NCBI RefSeq assembly: GCF_016086655.4
Contig: NC_052131.2
Span: 9,531,940-9,595,939, forward strand
Reading direction: 5' to 3'
Length of the DNA: 64,000 nt
Source: Lepeophtheirus salmonis
Taxonomy: Eukaryota > Arthropoda > Copepoda > Siphonostomatoida > Caligidae
This document shows positions 35,061 through 46,578 of this stretch, piece by piece (within the stretch, counting starts at the first letter, position 1; each line of letters starts with the position of its first letter). Below the pieces are notes generated by a model. That model searched no databases, was not told where the DNA came from, and saw nothing but the letters and a program-made list of their open reading frames with translations. Position numbers and translations under genes: made by a program.

Positions 35061-36480
35061 ACAAAAATATACCTTCTATTTGGACGTCAGTTCTCAATGT
35101 TTCTGGGGTTTTTTTTTCTTCTCCGAATCAGTGTTATGCACGTTGATTGGTTAATTTAAAATTAACATCATATTGTTTTTGTTGGAGTTCCATTATTTGC
35201 ACAACCATACAATTTCTCATTTGAATACTCAGCACGCTGAGAGGAATACACTTCGTGGATAAGAATTTATATTATTTTATCATTGGGTTTTAATTTCGAT
35301 ATTCTATTGCTAATCATAAGTTGAATTGTCGATATTTGAACCAAATTGAAAAGAACTAGAGATTCTTTTCAAATTTTTAGTAGTTGGCAAAATCATTAAT
35401 CCAGAAGAAACTATTTCCTCATATAAAACTGGACTTGTTGTTTGCCACAATGTAGTAATGCCCGACACTTGAGTAGAGTATCCCCTTGTATTTTTTGCTT
35501 CGAACTAAGCCCTATTTGCTCTCTTAAAAATTATAAATGAATATTCGGCGTATATTTATTCAAATATTCATTTAATGTATCTAAAAGAGATTCTTGTATA
35601 TTGTCAAAGTTTTGTTGGTATAAGTTGTGGCTCAAAAACGCTAAAATATTAAAAACTTCGGAAAAATTTAAAATTTTTCTTTAAGAGGAAATATAAATAA
35701 TTTTTTTGGTTTAGAATGTTTAATTGCCCAAAAATCATCACAAAAGTCATATCTTTTTTTATAAATGAACGGAATTCTATAAAAAGAAAGTCGTTTTAGT
35801 GGTTTTTTACAAAGACATGAGATTGGAAAATGTGGAAGGTAGTGCATATTAATTTTCTGATCAAGAGTGATCATGGAAAAATTATTTGGTTTCAGTACCC
35901 CGAGACACTTTTTGTCTGCTACAATGGATAGAATTATCAAAGAACAAGTTAATTTAACTTGGATAGTAGAATCGAAATGTGAAAACGGTCACTATTTACA
36001 GAATTTCTTGGATATTATATCCTATAAAATGTTTAACTTGTTTGCGAAAAATCATACATAGGAAATTAACAGCAAAGTGCATTTTTCAAAGAAAAGAAAA
36101 GAATCGTTAAAAAAAATGCCAAAAAATGAAACAGCTATAATCAAATTAACAGTGAATATTTAAGTATGTTTTAAAATGGGTTAGTATTTAGAAATTCACA
36201 TAATGACTACAATTTTTTGTATTCTCTAATTGAATAGGTCTGTAAAATTATAAATGTATTCTTTTTTAATAATATTAAGTGCATAATCCTCACACAAATC
36301 CTTACAAAGAGGAAACAATTATTATGCAGTTGGGACTATATCGAACATCCCATTAATTCATCATCCATCAGTAGCACACTAAGGTAAGGTCGAGAATTAA
36401 TTCATGAATAGATTAAAGTCTATGTTATATTCATTCACTTGAGACTTGAAAGATCACGATACAAAACAATATGAGCTCTT
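35061..36480. other. AT-rich stretch, no gene seen
   Basis: Only overlapping opposite-strand short frames (for example 35668-35940 minus and 35867-36061 plus), with no family features. No repeat boundary identified. Confidence 0.4.
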
Positions 36481-36777
36481 CTATTTCTTTGTGAGTATAT
36501 CCATGGTTACTAAAGAGGAATACTCCGAGGGTTGAGCTTCTTTACGATCTTCATCTAAAACATTATATATAGTATTACATTTACTCCATCTGACCTCGGA
36601 AGCTTCTTTGAAGTCCATATACAATAAATAATGTATATCTTCTTCTATACGAATGACCAGGACACGAATCTACGCACATTGTGTTCAATAGAATAATTTA
36701 TCCCAAGCGCGTTGTCCATTGAACAGCGTCGCTCCATTTCTTCTCAATGCTTCGACCCCTTCAGTTCGGGCGATCAT
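36481..36777 (-). pseudogene. unassigned 99-codon reading frame with two stops
   Basis: Minus-strand frame starting MIARTEGVEALRRNGATLF, then NGQRAWDKLFY, stop, TQCA, stop, IRVLVIRIEEDIHYLLYMDF, KEASEVRWSKCNTIYNVLDE and ending SEYSSLVTMDILTKK with a stop. The frame stays constant across all 297 bases and the composition is protein-like, unlike the flanks. GCGTAG before IRVL could be a splice acceptor, but no matching donor leaves a reasonable intron. I do not recognise the family. Probably a decayed gene or transposon ORF. Confidence 0.35.
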
Positions 36778-37550
36778 TAAAATGGAGCGGTTGTATATTA
36801 TATGAAATTTATTCTAATGAATTAAAAAAAAACATTGTGCTATAAACTTCAAATAACATACCAACAAATATGCATGAAAAAGTTGTCTAGATGATAAGTC
36901 TATTTTTTATTTTTGTCAAAAGATTGTCAAAACGAAATTTGTGAAGAAAATTAGCAAAAACTTTTTGTCCTAATTTTGCAAAAAAGTAATAAATAACATT
37001 TATTGACATTGTAAAGGGAAACAAAAACCTATTAATATTTTATTCGTACCTACAAAAAGTTATGGGGAATAGTATTTTCTAAATAATAAACAGCGATAAC
37101 TGGTTCATTTTTGCAAATATTGCAAAAATTAAGTTAATTGATTACGGAAATTTAAAAATACCATACTAATTAATGTTAGAATCTAAAATTATATGTACAA
37201 AATGCATCGTTTTGTGGAGTTCTTTCTTAAAAATTGACGTTTGATGAAAAAAAGAGACAAAAAATGAAAAAATATTCCGACATAAATGACAGATATTCTA
37301 GTTAAACAACAATTTTTATATGTCAAATTTATAGGTAAACAAATCTCCTAACAAATTTCTACAAACTTTATTTCATTTACGAACTCAATATTTAATTAAA
37401 AGTTCATTTTTTTGGACCTAAAAAAACAAAATTGCACTTTTCACCGATTTCTTTTTTTGCCCATAACTTTTTTGATTTTGAATAAATTTAGAAACCCCAA
37501 GGTAACTACTATTACGAGGTATGTAATAAAATTTCTGCGGGCCCTCCTTT
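36756..37550 (+). repeat. dispersed repeat C, copy 1
   Basis: Matches 63020-63600 in the same orientation: CCTTCAGTTCGGGCGA versus CCTTCGGTGCGGTCGA, TATAAACTTCAAATAAC, CATGAAAAAGTTGTCTAG, AAAACGAAATTTGTGAAG, GACATTGTAAAG, and ACAAATTTCTACAAACTTTATT versus the same block with minor changes. A third, short match to its start lies at about 62545. Confidence 0.65.
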
Positions 37551-38160
37551 TTAAATTGTCGTACCGTACAGACCACTTGTCAACCTAAATAGAACGTTTG
37601 CTTTTGTGACGTCAGAGTCGATGTGAAGAGTTTTAATAGTAATTAGTAATAAATAACTATTACATTAAATTCATAAATCTTGCTAGTTAATAAAGTTGTA
37701 TTTTAATATGTTGAATTAAAAAAAATATTTCAGATCGTGGCAGAATGTATGTGAAACTCTTCATAATGGAACACAAGTTGAGCTTAGTTATCGGTTATTT
37801 TTGCATTTTTCTATCGTGTATACTTAACGATGAATTACTAAGGAAATCCATGACTTGACATTAAATTACAATAGAAAAGGATGCACCAGTTTTTGTTTTT
37901 TTAAACATTTGCTTGAATGACGTTCAGTAAGAATTAATGAATAAGAAGTAGAGTCAAGTACTATAATATATTTGTTAATATTACGACCATTTAAGAAATA
38001 AATTATTTTTACCATAATTAGTTATAAATTCAATCGTCCATTAATTGGAAAAATCCGACGATTTTCCAGATATCACGAAAATTTATTTTGATACTATTTC
38101 AATACAATATTTTATTTTTCGCAGATAAATAATCATACTATTATTTTATTCTCGAATTCA
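37551..38160. other. AT-rich stretch, no gene seen
   Basis: Lies between repeat C and the P-like transposase fragment. No coding frame supported. Confidence 0.4.
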
Positions 38161-39660
38161 GATTATATTCATTCGTGGATTGATAAATCCTGGGAAGCAA
38201 CCCATTTTCTGCGACTATGATTGCCCGGTAACAAAGGAGCTACTTTTCAATGTTATTTTAGAATTAGAAAATAATATAATTCGTATTATTGGAATGGTTT
38301 CTGCAATTGGATCTAAAAATATCTGCTTTTGGACAGAATTAGGATTATTTATTGATACTTTTCCAATCCTTTCAACAAAGGTAAACGTATATTTCCGTTT
38401 TTAGATGTCCCTCACTTACTGATTTCATTGATCAGGGCCTTCAATTAGAGGATAAAACTCTCATTTTAATCGAGACAATTAGAAAACTATTAGATAAGAA
38501 TAATGAGGAGCTTCGAATATGTCCTAAATTGAGTTCGGATTATTTAAATGTAGTTTGAAATGCCAGAAAAGGGGTTAGGCCAGCCGCTGAATTATTTGGT
38601 CATACTATAGCTAGTGCCATTCGATAAGCAGGATCAATTTAAACATAAATTTGCTGATTTTATTGAACTTGTAGATAAATGGTTGGATGTTATGAACAGT
38701 TTGCAACCTATAATAAATAAAAGTTTTGGATGTAGTTATTGGGTTAATTCGGAGGAGCAAAGATAAATGTGGTTGGAAAAATGAAACAAATTAAAAGGAA
38801 TCACAATAACGAAATTATCCTATCCAAATCATCTATGTTAAAGTCTTCCCGAAAAGGCATAATTATTTAAAGAAAGTCGATAATGTTGTTATATGAAGAT
38901 TTAAAAAATGAAATTAAGCTTCCTTATGTATTGACATCTTGCATAAATCAGGATTGCAATGAAAACTTTTTTTTCTAGAATTATATACATTGGACGAACT
39001 AACTCATCTTAATGTTGTAGAACCAAATCAATTTCGTATTATTGTAACCAGTTGCTTTGAAAAGATTATTGTTAAAAACGCTCCAGTTAATTTTCAAAAT
39101 GACGATCACTCTCATTCCATGATTCAACAAGTCACAGGGAGTATATTGGATGAAAAAGATTCAAGAGAAAATGATGAATCTATAACAGAAGAAACGTTCG
39201 ATGATATTGAAGATTTTGATTTTTACAATTTTATTATTATTATTTTTTTTTTCAAGAATAAGAAGAACACAAAAACACACAATCTGATAGTGAAGATGGA
39301 AATAGAAACTACAATGTAAGAGATTTTGCAAGTATTCCCAATAAAATCAACTGTCAGGAAGAGGGATTTATATATGTTGTGGGGTAAATAGCCAAAAATC
39401 TCCTCCCTAAATTCCCATCATTAGGAATACAAACCTCAAATCTTAATGTTCTGCCTAGTCCATGGCAACAAGCTATATCAAGAGAGGGATTGATTCAACC
39501 ATCTACATAATTTATATGCTTTTCAAAAAAGTAAGAAAGACGAATTTAATCCATTCCCCAGCAACAATGTAGATACTAAACCATTTGTAATGGATAGACG
39601 GATAAAAATTATTTATTGGAAATACCATGATGAACCTCGTGAAGTTATCAAAATATAAAT
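38160..39660 (+). pseudogene. P-element/THAP9-like transposase, catalytic and C-terminal part
   Basis: Read across several frameshifts and stops: FIRGLINPGKQPIFCDYDCP (first catalytic Asp region), ELENNIIRIIGMVSAIGSKN, a frame break, then DVPHLL (second Asp, about 38402), LQLEDKTLILIETIRKLLDK, ICPKLSSDYLNV, KGVRPAAELFGHTIASAIR and FADFIELVDKWLDVMNS. These blocks, in this order, are the RNase H-like and insertion regions of P-type transposases. The later open frame at 38990-39319 (MDELTHLNVVEPNQ...) is probably the diverged C-terminus. Many stops make it inactive. The THAP domain that should precede it is not adjacent; related 5' halves lie at 18.3 and 44.4 kb. Confidence 0.8.
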
Positions 39661-39959
39661 ACGTACTTGAACATTTATTCGACTAAAATATACTAATAAA
39701 TTAAATATGAGCTATATAAAAAATAAATTAGCTAGGAAAATAGGAAAGATTTTGTCTTAAAAATTAATTAAATATCAATTTTTCCCCCTATTCTAGTTTA
39801 TTTTTATTGCAAGACTTGAAGTAATTAATGTATTTTTTTATGTTTTTGAATTATAGATAATTTCCATTTATAATATTTTATTTTTAAAATATATTTAGTT
39901 TTAAAACTGAAAAGCACTTCATAATTATGCGTGAATTCAATCAGTGAATTTAATAGTAT

Positions 39960-40620
39960 ATCGACTATTACCTCATGCTCTATCAAGAAAGGAAAACTCT
40001 TGGTGGAAGCATAGAGTATAGAGTGACAAAGTTTAAGTTGATGGGGCTGCAGTAGTGGATTATGAGTCAGCTGTTGTCCGGGGGCATAGTTATGTTATGA
40101 ATTGAATCTGGTTAGCTATTAATACTTATTGCTTATTAGTTATCAGTAACAACTAAAATTTTTAAATATCGCATAGATGGTTAATGCCATGCTTATGTAA
40201 TTTTGTCATATGATAGATGAAATATTTTAGTTGAATAATTTACGTTTCAAACAAGTGCTAGAAGTACCGTTTCGATAATGAATACGGTTATTCGAGAATT
40301 GATTAATATATATGTACTTAATTTTATTTATTTTTGTATTAAAAAAACGTAGAAAATAAAAAAAAACAAAAAAATTAATTAATAGAAGTTGTAGCACATA
40401 CATAAAACTATAATTTAAAATAAACAAAAATATTTTTATCCAAAGCTAGACAAAAGTTTAGGATTTGTTGGAATGAAAAAAGAGGCTATTATTATGTTAA
40501 TAGAAATAAAGGATTAAATATCGCATAGATGGTTAATGCTAGCTTTATAAAATTCGTCAAATGATAGATGGAATACTTTGTTTTAATATTTAATAGATCA
40601 TAATAGTAAAATAATGATAA
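39960..40620 (+). repeat. dispersed repeat D, copy 1 (partner at 58190-58735)
   Basis: High similarity in the same orientation to 58190-58735. Shared blocks include GAGTCAGCTGTTGTC, GGGGGCATAGTTATGTTATG, AATATCGCATAGATGG and TTAATGCCATGCTTATGTAA, GTACCGTTTC and ATTCGAGAATTGATTAATAT. A motif of about 50 bases (ATATCGCATAGATGG...GATAGATG) recurs at about 40166 and 40516 inside this copy. It starts about 300 bp after the P-like transposase and could be that element's 3' end. Confidence 0.75.
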
Positions 40621-41780
40621 TTGCCTCCACGACCTCTTCATTCAAAATTATATTAAGTCATACCTCATATGTACGTCATAAATAAAGTTATTGTATTACT
40701 ATAAAAGTAAAAAGCATTGAATGATCACTTCATGTTTTTTCCCCTTATAATAATAAATTTGATTGATTTTCTGCCCCCGACAATAGCTGAAATGAAATGC
40801 TGCGAGGACAGCGCCCTTAAGCAATCTATAGTTATCTATGGGCGAAAGACACACATCTGTCCAAAATATGCGTAATTGGCATACCTTGTATTTCTAGTTA
40901 CTTGAGAAAACATAGTTGATACTTATAGTTGTTTTTTGAGACGCCGGTCACTTTTTAATGTATAACTTATCCCCCTATCTAGTCTCCTTGAGCTCTAAAA
41001 AACGGGTTTTGTGTTTTTTTTTAATAATCTCCCTTCCCCCAAAAAATTGCTACCCCCATCTTGGACTAACCAGAAGCCAAAAGAGACACCCATGCAAAGT
41101 TTCATCCTCCTAGGTTCAATGGTGTGGGCACTCATGAAGGAACCACAGACAAAAACTCTATTTTATATATACGAGTATACAGATTATTTTAAATCCGCAC
41201 CCTTGAAATAAAAAAAGTAAGTACTGCCGTAGATCGTGTTCCTTGGATATCTTAGTGCTCCCCCTCCATGATATATTGTTTCCCCCCCCCCCTTTTTCTT
41301 CATAGACGTGTACAATAATAGTTGTAACATTTCGTTCTAAAGAGACAGCTGTCGAAGAGTTATTTATTAGCAAGCAAATAACTTGTGACCCTACTACTTT
41401 AGTTTTATTCTTCTACCTCATATCTACCTACTCGAACTGTGACATCAACCTGCAACAATATGGCTTTTTGGGTCTTAGGAGGATTAAAACTGTGCTGAGA
41501 TTGACTATAAAAGACTCCATGCAGCCAGGCTTCATTATATGATTTACCCATATGCTGATTCTTCTTTTTTTGAGCTAATTTTAATTAAACCAGCAAGTAT
41601 CGTTTATTTTTCTACTTTTTCTAGTCTTTGTGGAGAACTCGAATAAAGTTGTATTAAAAATACTATTGTTCTTCTGCTCTCCTTTTCTCATTCAACAAAA
41701 ATTGAGTTTTTGAGTTTATATGGAAGTATTGGTGAAGGATCGAGACACAGAGAATATATATATGATAACATTACTCTACA
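40621..41780. other. AT-rich stretch, no gene seen
   Basis: Contains short poly-C and poly-T tracts (about 41282-41298). Short frames on both strands lack family features. Confidence 0.4.
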
Positions 41781-41781
41781 T

Positions 41782-41972
41782 CAGGGGTCGGCAATCTATG
41801 GCACACGTGCCACTGCTGGCACGCAGAGGCATATTTACTGGCATGGGCAAATTAGAACATATTTATATTTAGTTTGGGTGTTTTTTTACCGTTATTGTTG
41901 GTAGTGGGACACTCATTGATTATAAATGTTGAAGTTGGCAATCCCTGTCTCAAAGGTTACCTACCCCTGCTC
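41782..41972. mobile_element. 191-bp hAT MITE with perfect 8-bp target duplication
   Basis: Left end CAGGGGTCGGCAATCTAT, right-end reverse complement CAGGGGTAGGTAACCTTT. These match the CAGNG-type termini of hAT elements. CTCTACAT flanks both sides (41774-41781 and 41973-41980). Three extra bases (CTC) lie between the right terminus and the duplication. An internal palindrome TGGCACACGTGCCA lies next to the left end. No coding capacity. Confidence 0.9.
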
Positions 41973-41980
41973 CTCTACAT

Positions 41981-44430
41981 AGATTAAGCAGGCTACAAAC
42001 TGATATTATATTATTTTTTTACCATACAGATAAAAACATAGAGTGATGATGTGAAGATGAAGTTGACTTCGTAAAAAAAAAAAAAATAGAATGTAGTTTA
42101 GCAAAACATACTAATTGTACTAGTTACGAGATATGCTAGAGGGCCCTTCAAATAATTTTATGTTTCTCACTGTATCTTACATTTGATTATATTTATCTTT
42201 ATAGAACTGGATCGGGAGTGATAAATATAAAAATACCTTCTTTTTTTTTCATTGTTGGTGAATTAACATTTGCCCTCAATTTTTTTTGAAGTACATCATC
42301 TCAGCTGTTGAAGTTTTATCATAAACTCTTTCAAAAAGACAAAATAAAGTCAGTTGGTATCATTCTTTATTTACTTCGTTTGTATTTTCTTCAATCCTAG
42401 CTAAGAGTAAAGAAAATATAAAGATAGCTATGATCGTTGGACCGAATAATCGTTGGAAGGGAGAGAATGATTAGAAATGCAGTCCTAAGGCCGATCCAAC
42501 ACTAGTAAAAAGAGATGCAGGAAATAAAAACTAAGCTTTGCATATTTACATGCAATCTAACATTAGGTATTACATGAAAGCTAACATTATGTATGCCTTC
42601 TGAGAGTAAACTAAAGTTTAAAGAAACTTTATTCATTTAAGTCTTTGATATAAATTATAGAGCACTTTGGTTTTTTTGTATCCTATTTCAATGTGTTTGC
42701 TTGTAAATTGTCAATTTTGTACCCTTTTTATCCCATATTAGTGCTCTGGACAATAGTAATTGGTAAAACTCGAATTAGCTCATAATTAAGTAGTGAATAA
42801 GTCTATTGATTAATTATTGAAGAATATGTAGTCACACAATTTTTGGGAATAATGAACCAAATACCAACTGATTTTGGGTCTTTAATTATAAGTTTTTTTT
42901 GGAAAAGGAAATGTTGTTAGATTCAATGAGGAAGGCTTTGTGTTGAATTTATGTAATCCTAACAGAAAACAATTACTTGGCATATTGCAAACTATATGCA
43001 AGTAAAGAACAACGCGTTGTCGGCTATGTGTTAGCATATTTATACTCCGTTTTTACAGCTAACATTATTTGGTTATGGGTTAAATATTATTTTTGTAAAT
43101 GTTCAGTGTTAAATTGTTAGAATATAGCTTGTTGTTTCTTGCTTCGTATTTAAACACTAGCAATGGAGAAAGAAAATTTAGAGGCGGCAAGGATTTTTAC
43201 TTGGCCTCTAGACTTTGATCTGGATAAATTTTGATGCAGCTGTTGTGTTTAGTCTACTAGTAGATATTGTGTTAAAATGCAGAGGGAATAATTCAACCAA
43301 TTAAATTGATGGCTGTTTTTATAAAATACTATCCCTTAAGCACACCAAAATTAACAGCTATAGACATCAGGACAGTCCTTCCCACAGCTTATTGTTTCTA
43401 TACTTTCTTCCTTTATTACGCTAGAATATTATCGTTATTAATTTTTGCTCAGCATTTTAACACTTGCAAGTTTATATAAATACATTCTCAGAAGAGCCAC
43501 CTTTGAAAAATTTCAGGCTTCTACGCCCAACGGCGTGGATACCTATAAAGGACACGCTCACAAACTCTATTAAATACATAGAGATACTATTTTTTCAATC
43601 TTTTACAAACATTGTACATTGTTTTTTCCAATGGACAATATGTTTTGGCAAGAGTCCAAGAATTTAAAGGTGCATTTATCAAATTACAAAAATAAGGAAA
43701 ATATTTAAACAAAAGTGACCTCTATCAATATGTTTTTCGAAAAATTCTTATTTCTTTAAACACTTACATCTTGCCCATTTTTCAATTTATATTTTGCTCA
43801 TTTATTGTGTTTATATGCCATACTATGCTAAATAGGAAATAATGCTTGCATCTCTCTCCCAAATGGGATGCGTTTCCAATATTATTTTCTCATTGTTAAT
43901 AGAAAAAAACGTGTTCTTTTCTGACTGATTCAAAAAAGATCATTTTTTGAAAAAAAGAAAGACTTTTGAAATATCTATATATATAGATTAGTTATTTGTT
44001 CATAGATGGAGCTCATTCATAACTTCTTTCATTTTTCGAGAATGACATTAATTTATGATAAAAAGATTAAAGAATCGAGTTATTTATTATAGACTATGGC
44101 ATCATACAACGGAAAATAATCGTTTAGTTAGGACTAGAAATGAGGTGGGAAAAACACTAAATGAAACATTTTTTGTATTTTACTTACCTTGTTGGCAAAT
44201 CCTACTAGGATTACAATGCCAAATTTGTGTATAACTTTTTGAAAGAGTTGATGCAATAATTCTTATTAACCTGGTGTCAATACTGTTTCATTAAAATTTC
44301 ATTATTTTTAAACAGATTCGAGTGAATTCAATGTAATTTACAACGGATCTAAAATATCTCAGACTACAGAAGAAGAAAAAATAATATCCATTCTAGGGAT
44401 AGGTTTGTGTATCATTCATCAGCAGTAAAG
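41981..44430. other. AT-rich stretch, no gene seen
   Basis: No convincing frame, transposase motif or inverted terminal pair. A 67-codon frame at 43464-43667 has no support. Confidence 0.4.
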
Positions 44431-44433
44431 CAT

Positions 44434-45364
44434 TTAACCAAGTAGCGCATCTAGCACTGTTAGCCTGAGAAAATAGTATGGTCTATTGTTGCCATAATAT
44501 TTCGTAAGATATCGCTTTCTATGACGTCACTCATTTATTTCTTGTTATTACTACTTAGTATTAATAAGTTTGAATAAGTAATAATACGTATGTAATTTAT
44601 TCTAGTCTTAAATATATTATATTTACATATTATAAAGCAAATTTGAACCAAATTACTCCCAAATAATGGGTCATTGTAGCGTCCGAGGATGCCAAAATAG
44701 AACTGACTTAAAATTCCTAAAGCTTCATGGAAACGTTCGCTTTTTATATTTGCCATTCCAAAAAATCCAAAAGAAGTCGCATGAAGAAATAAATAGATAT
44801 CAAATCTTAAATATATTCCTAATTGGAAACCTGCTGACCATTATATATGTGAAAATCATGTTGAACATGACATCACCAAAGGACATAAAGCCCGATGATG
44901 TTCCAACCATAACCTATGGGTTTAAAACTGATCACACCTATGGTATGAAAGCTCAATTTGCTTTGGAAGAAGAAATGGATTTCTTAGCCTCTTCTGATGA
45001 TATGATACAGGAAGTATCAACAATGACACACTTGGATTTGGATATGATGAGAGTTGAGTCTTTGTGTCATGATTATCATAATTACTTACACAAGATTAAA
45101 GAGCAAGACAGCATAATAACTTCACTTTAAAACACTATTGAACTAATGAAAAAAGAGGTAAGTAATTTACAGAAGGGAAGTATATCGCGGGTAAAAATAT
45201 TTCATGATGATATCCTAAAAAATCTCAGTGTATACAACTCGAAAAATAGAAAATTTACTAATGAGTCAATTAAAGACGCCCTCAAATTAAGAATGGTAAA
45301 TCTGGTTATGAATTATTAAGAGAATATTTACCTCATCCATGTGTAAGAACCCTTCAGAAAAGGT
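44434..45364 (+). pseudogene. P-element-like 5' half: leader, THAP finger, coiled coil
   Basis: The leader 44434-44665 matches 18290-18784 without the MITE. The ORF from 44666 starts MGHCSVRGCQNRTDLKFLKL (first Cys pair). The domain continues in another frame as NWKPADHYICENHVEHDI (second Cys, His), then returns to the first frame at SPKDIKPDDVPTITYG and DDMIQEVSTMTHLDL. After a stop at 45128 come IELMKKEVSNLQK (helical) and, after another shift, SGYELLREYLPHPCVRTLQK, the conserved segment preceding the P-type catalytic core. Similarity ends about 45364. Inactive; the frame break inside THAP lies at the same place as in the 18.8-kb copy. Confidence 0.8.
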
Positions 45365-45853
45365 AAACTTTACATATATAAAATTCTCTATTGTATAATA
45401 ATGTTTCTCTAAATATATTTATATATTAAATTGCTTTTCTTTAGATTCTTTGATTACTTTTTGTATTTTGACCATTTAACCATTAAAAACCTATTAATTG
45501 GAGAGAAAAGGGAAATTAAAAAAAGTTGAATCAACCGCCACCTCCTCTGCTAAATCAAATTCCTCCTCCAATAGACACATTTTTTAAATGTTAATGGATC
45601 AGAGTAAAGGAGTTATTCTTTAGATCAGAGGTGCAGCAAGTTTTTTGATACCAAAGTATCTATAAAAACATACCTCCTCTCTTTTTTTCCTGATAAGGAG
45701 GCCGACCAGTTCCTTGGAAGTTAGTTTCCCGGTCCTTTGGGTCTTTCTTCTTATCAATTATTCTTTTTTTTGGCTGGTGGTTCATGTTCCGAAAATTTTC
45801 TTTTTCGGAACTTAATCCCTTTAATGACGTTATTAAGGGCCTTTCCACCTTAG
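45365..45853. other. junction region, possible Gag-like minus-strand ORF
   Basis: Holds a minus-strand frame (45660-45908, 82 codons, starting MDLKLLLSKDYVKAILEVAK) with a Lys/Arg-rich tail. It could be part of a retroelement Gag but lacks a zinc knuckle. Nothing else was recognised. Confidence 0.3.
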
Positions 45854-46147
45854 CCACCTCTAAAATGGCCTTCACATAATCCTTGGACAGCAGGAGTTTT
45901 AGATCCACGTCATGATATCAAACATTATACTCTTTTTCAAGGAGTCTTTCATGGGATAGAGAAGAGCCCGGATTTTATTGATCCTAAAGCTGGTTTCAAC
46001 CCTTCGCTGGCACTGAAGGAAGTCCCAAAGAAGAAGACCAACCTTCTTAATTCCCTCATGATCTTGCATTCATTTCCCCATGGAGAGATCAATCTTGAAC
46101 AAAGAGTTCAATTTGTTCAACAAGGCCTCCCTCATTGCTCAATTCAG
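45854..46147 (+). CDS. unassigned exon-like open frame
   Basis: A 98-codon frame without ATG that opens right after a pyrimidine-rich tract ending in AG (45852-45853) and closes at CAG/GTAAAA, a good donor. Both ends are phase 0. It reads PPLKWPSHNPWTAGVLDPRH, then DIKHYTLFQGVFHGIEKSPD, FIDPKAGFNPSLALKEVPKK and ends VQFVQQGLPHCSIQ. The composition is that of a real folded protein. The family is unknown to me and no partner exon was found. The retroelement fragment next door runs on the opposite strand, so this may be a different element or a host exon caught in repeats. Confidence 0.35.
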
Positions 46148-46194
46148 GTAAAATTTTCATTTAAGGTTTCACTCCATCTCCAATAAAAATTATT

Positions 46195-46578
46195 TTAAAT
46201 TGCATTTACTAGGTCGAAATAATTTTGATTTCTTAAAGTGTCATCCCGAATATCCTCTACTAAAGGATGAATTATTTTCTCTTCTTCTTCCGATTTACTC
46301 ATTCTAATCATAACAATCCGTATTACTTCATCTCTGTAGTAGCCAACTTCTTCTTGAAGATGTCCATTAATTTCTGGAAATGACACAGGTGCCCTTGATA
46401 ATGCGTTTGGGATCTCATGATCCTTTCCTCCATTCTTCCATAAATTGATAGATGGACAACTTAAGTTTATACTTTTAAGGAGAGTCTCTCCTTCAAGCCG
46501 TAGCATATAATAGGCAATGATTTGATTTGTTGGAAAATGAATGTCTTCAATAAATAGATGGATAATAAAAATAATCAC
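46195..46578 (-). pseudogene. Ty3-type retroelement fragment (RNase H to integrase linker)
   Basis: A minus-strand frame of 127 codons contains IPNALSRAPVSFPEING, the conserved end of the RNase H domain of Ty3-type polyproteins, followed by an acidic linker (SKSEEEEKIIHPLVEDIRDD) that normally leads to the integrase zinc finger. The upstream part is frameshifted. No RT, integrase core or terminal repeats are nearby, so this is a fragment. Confidence 0.7.

Noticed and set aside
40880..40910. second copy of the 290-bp MITE (ACCTTGTATTTCTA match)
   Set aside because: Only one end-like 14-base match; no partner inverted end or duplication nearby.
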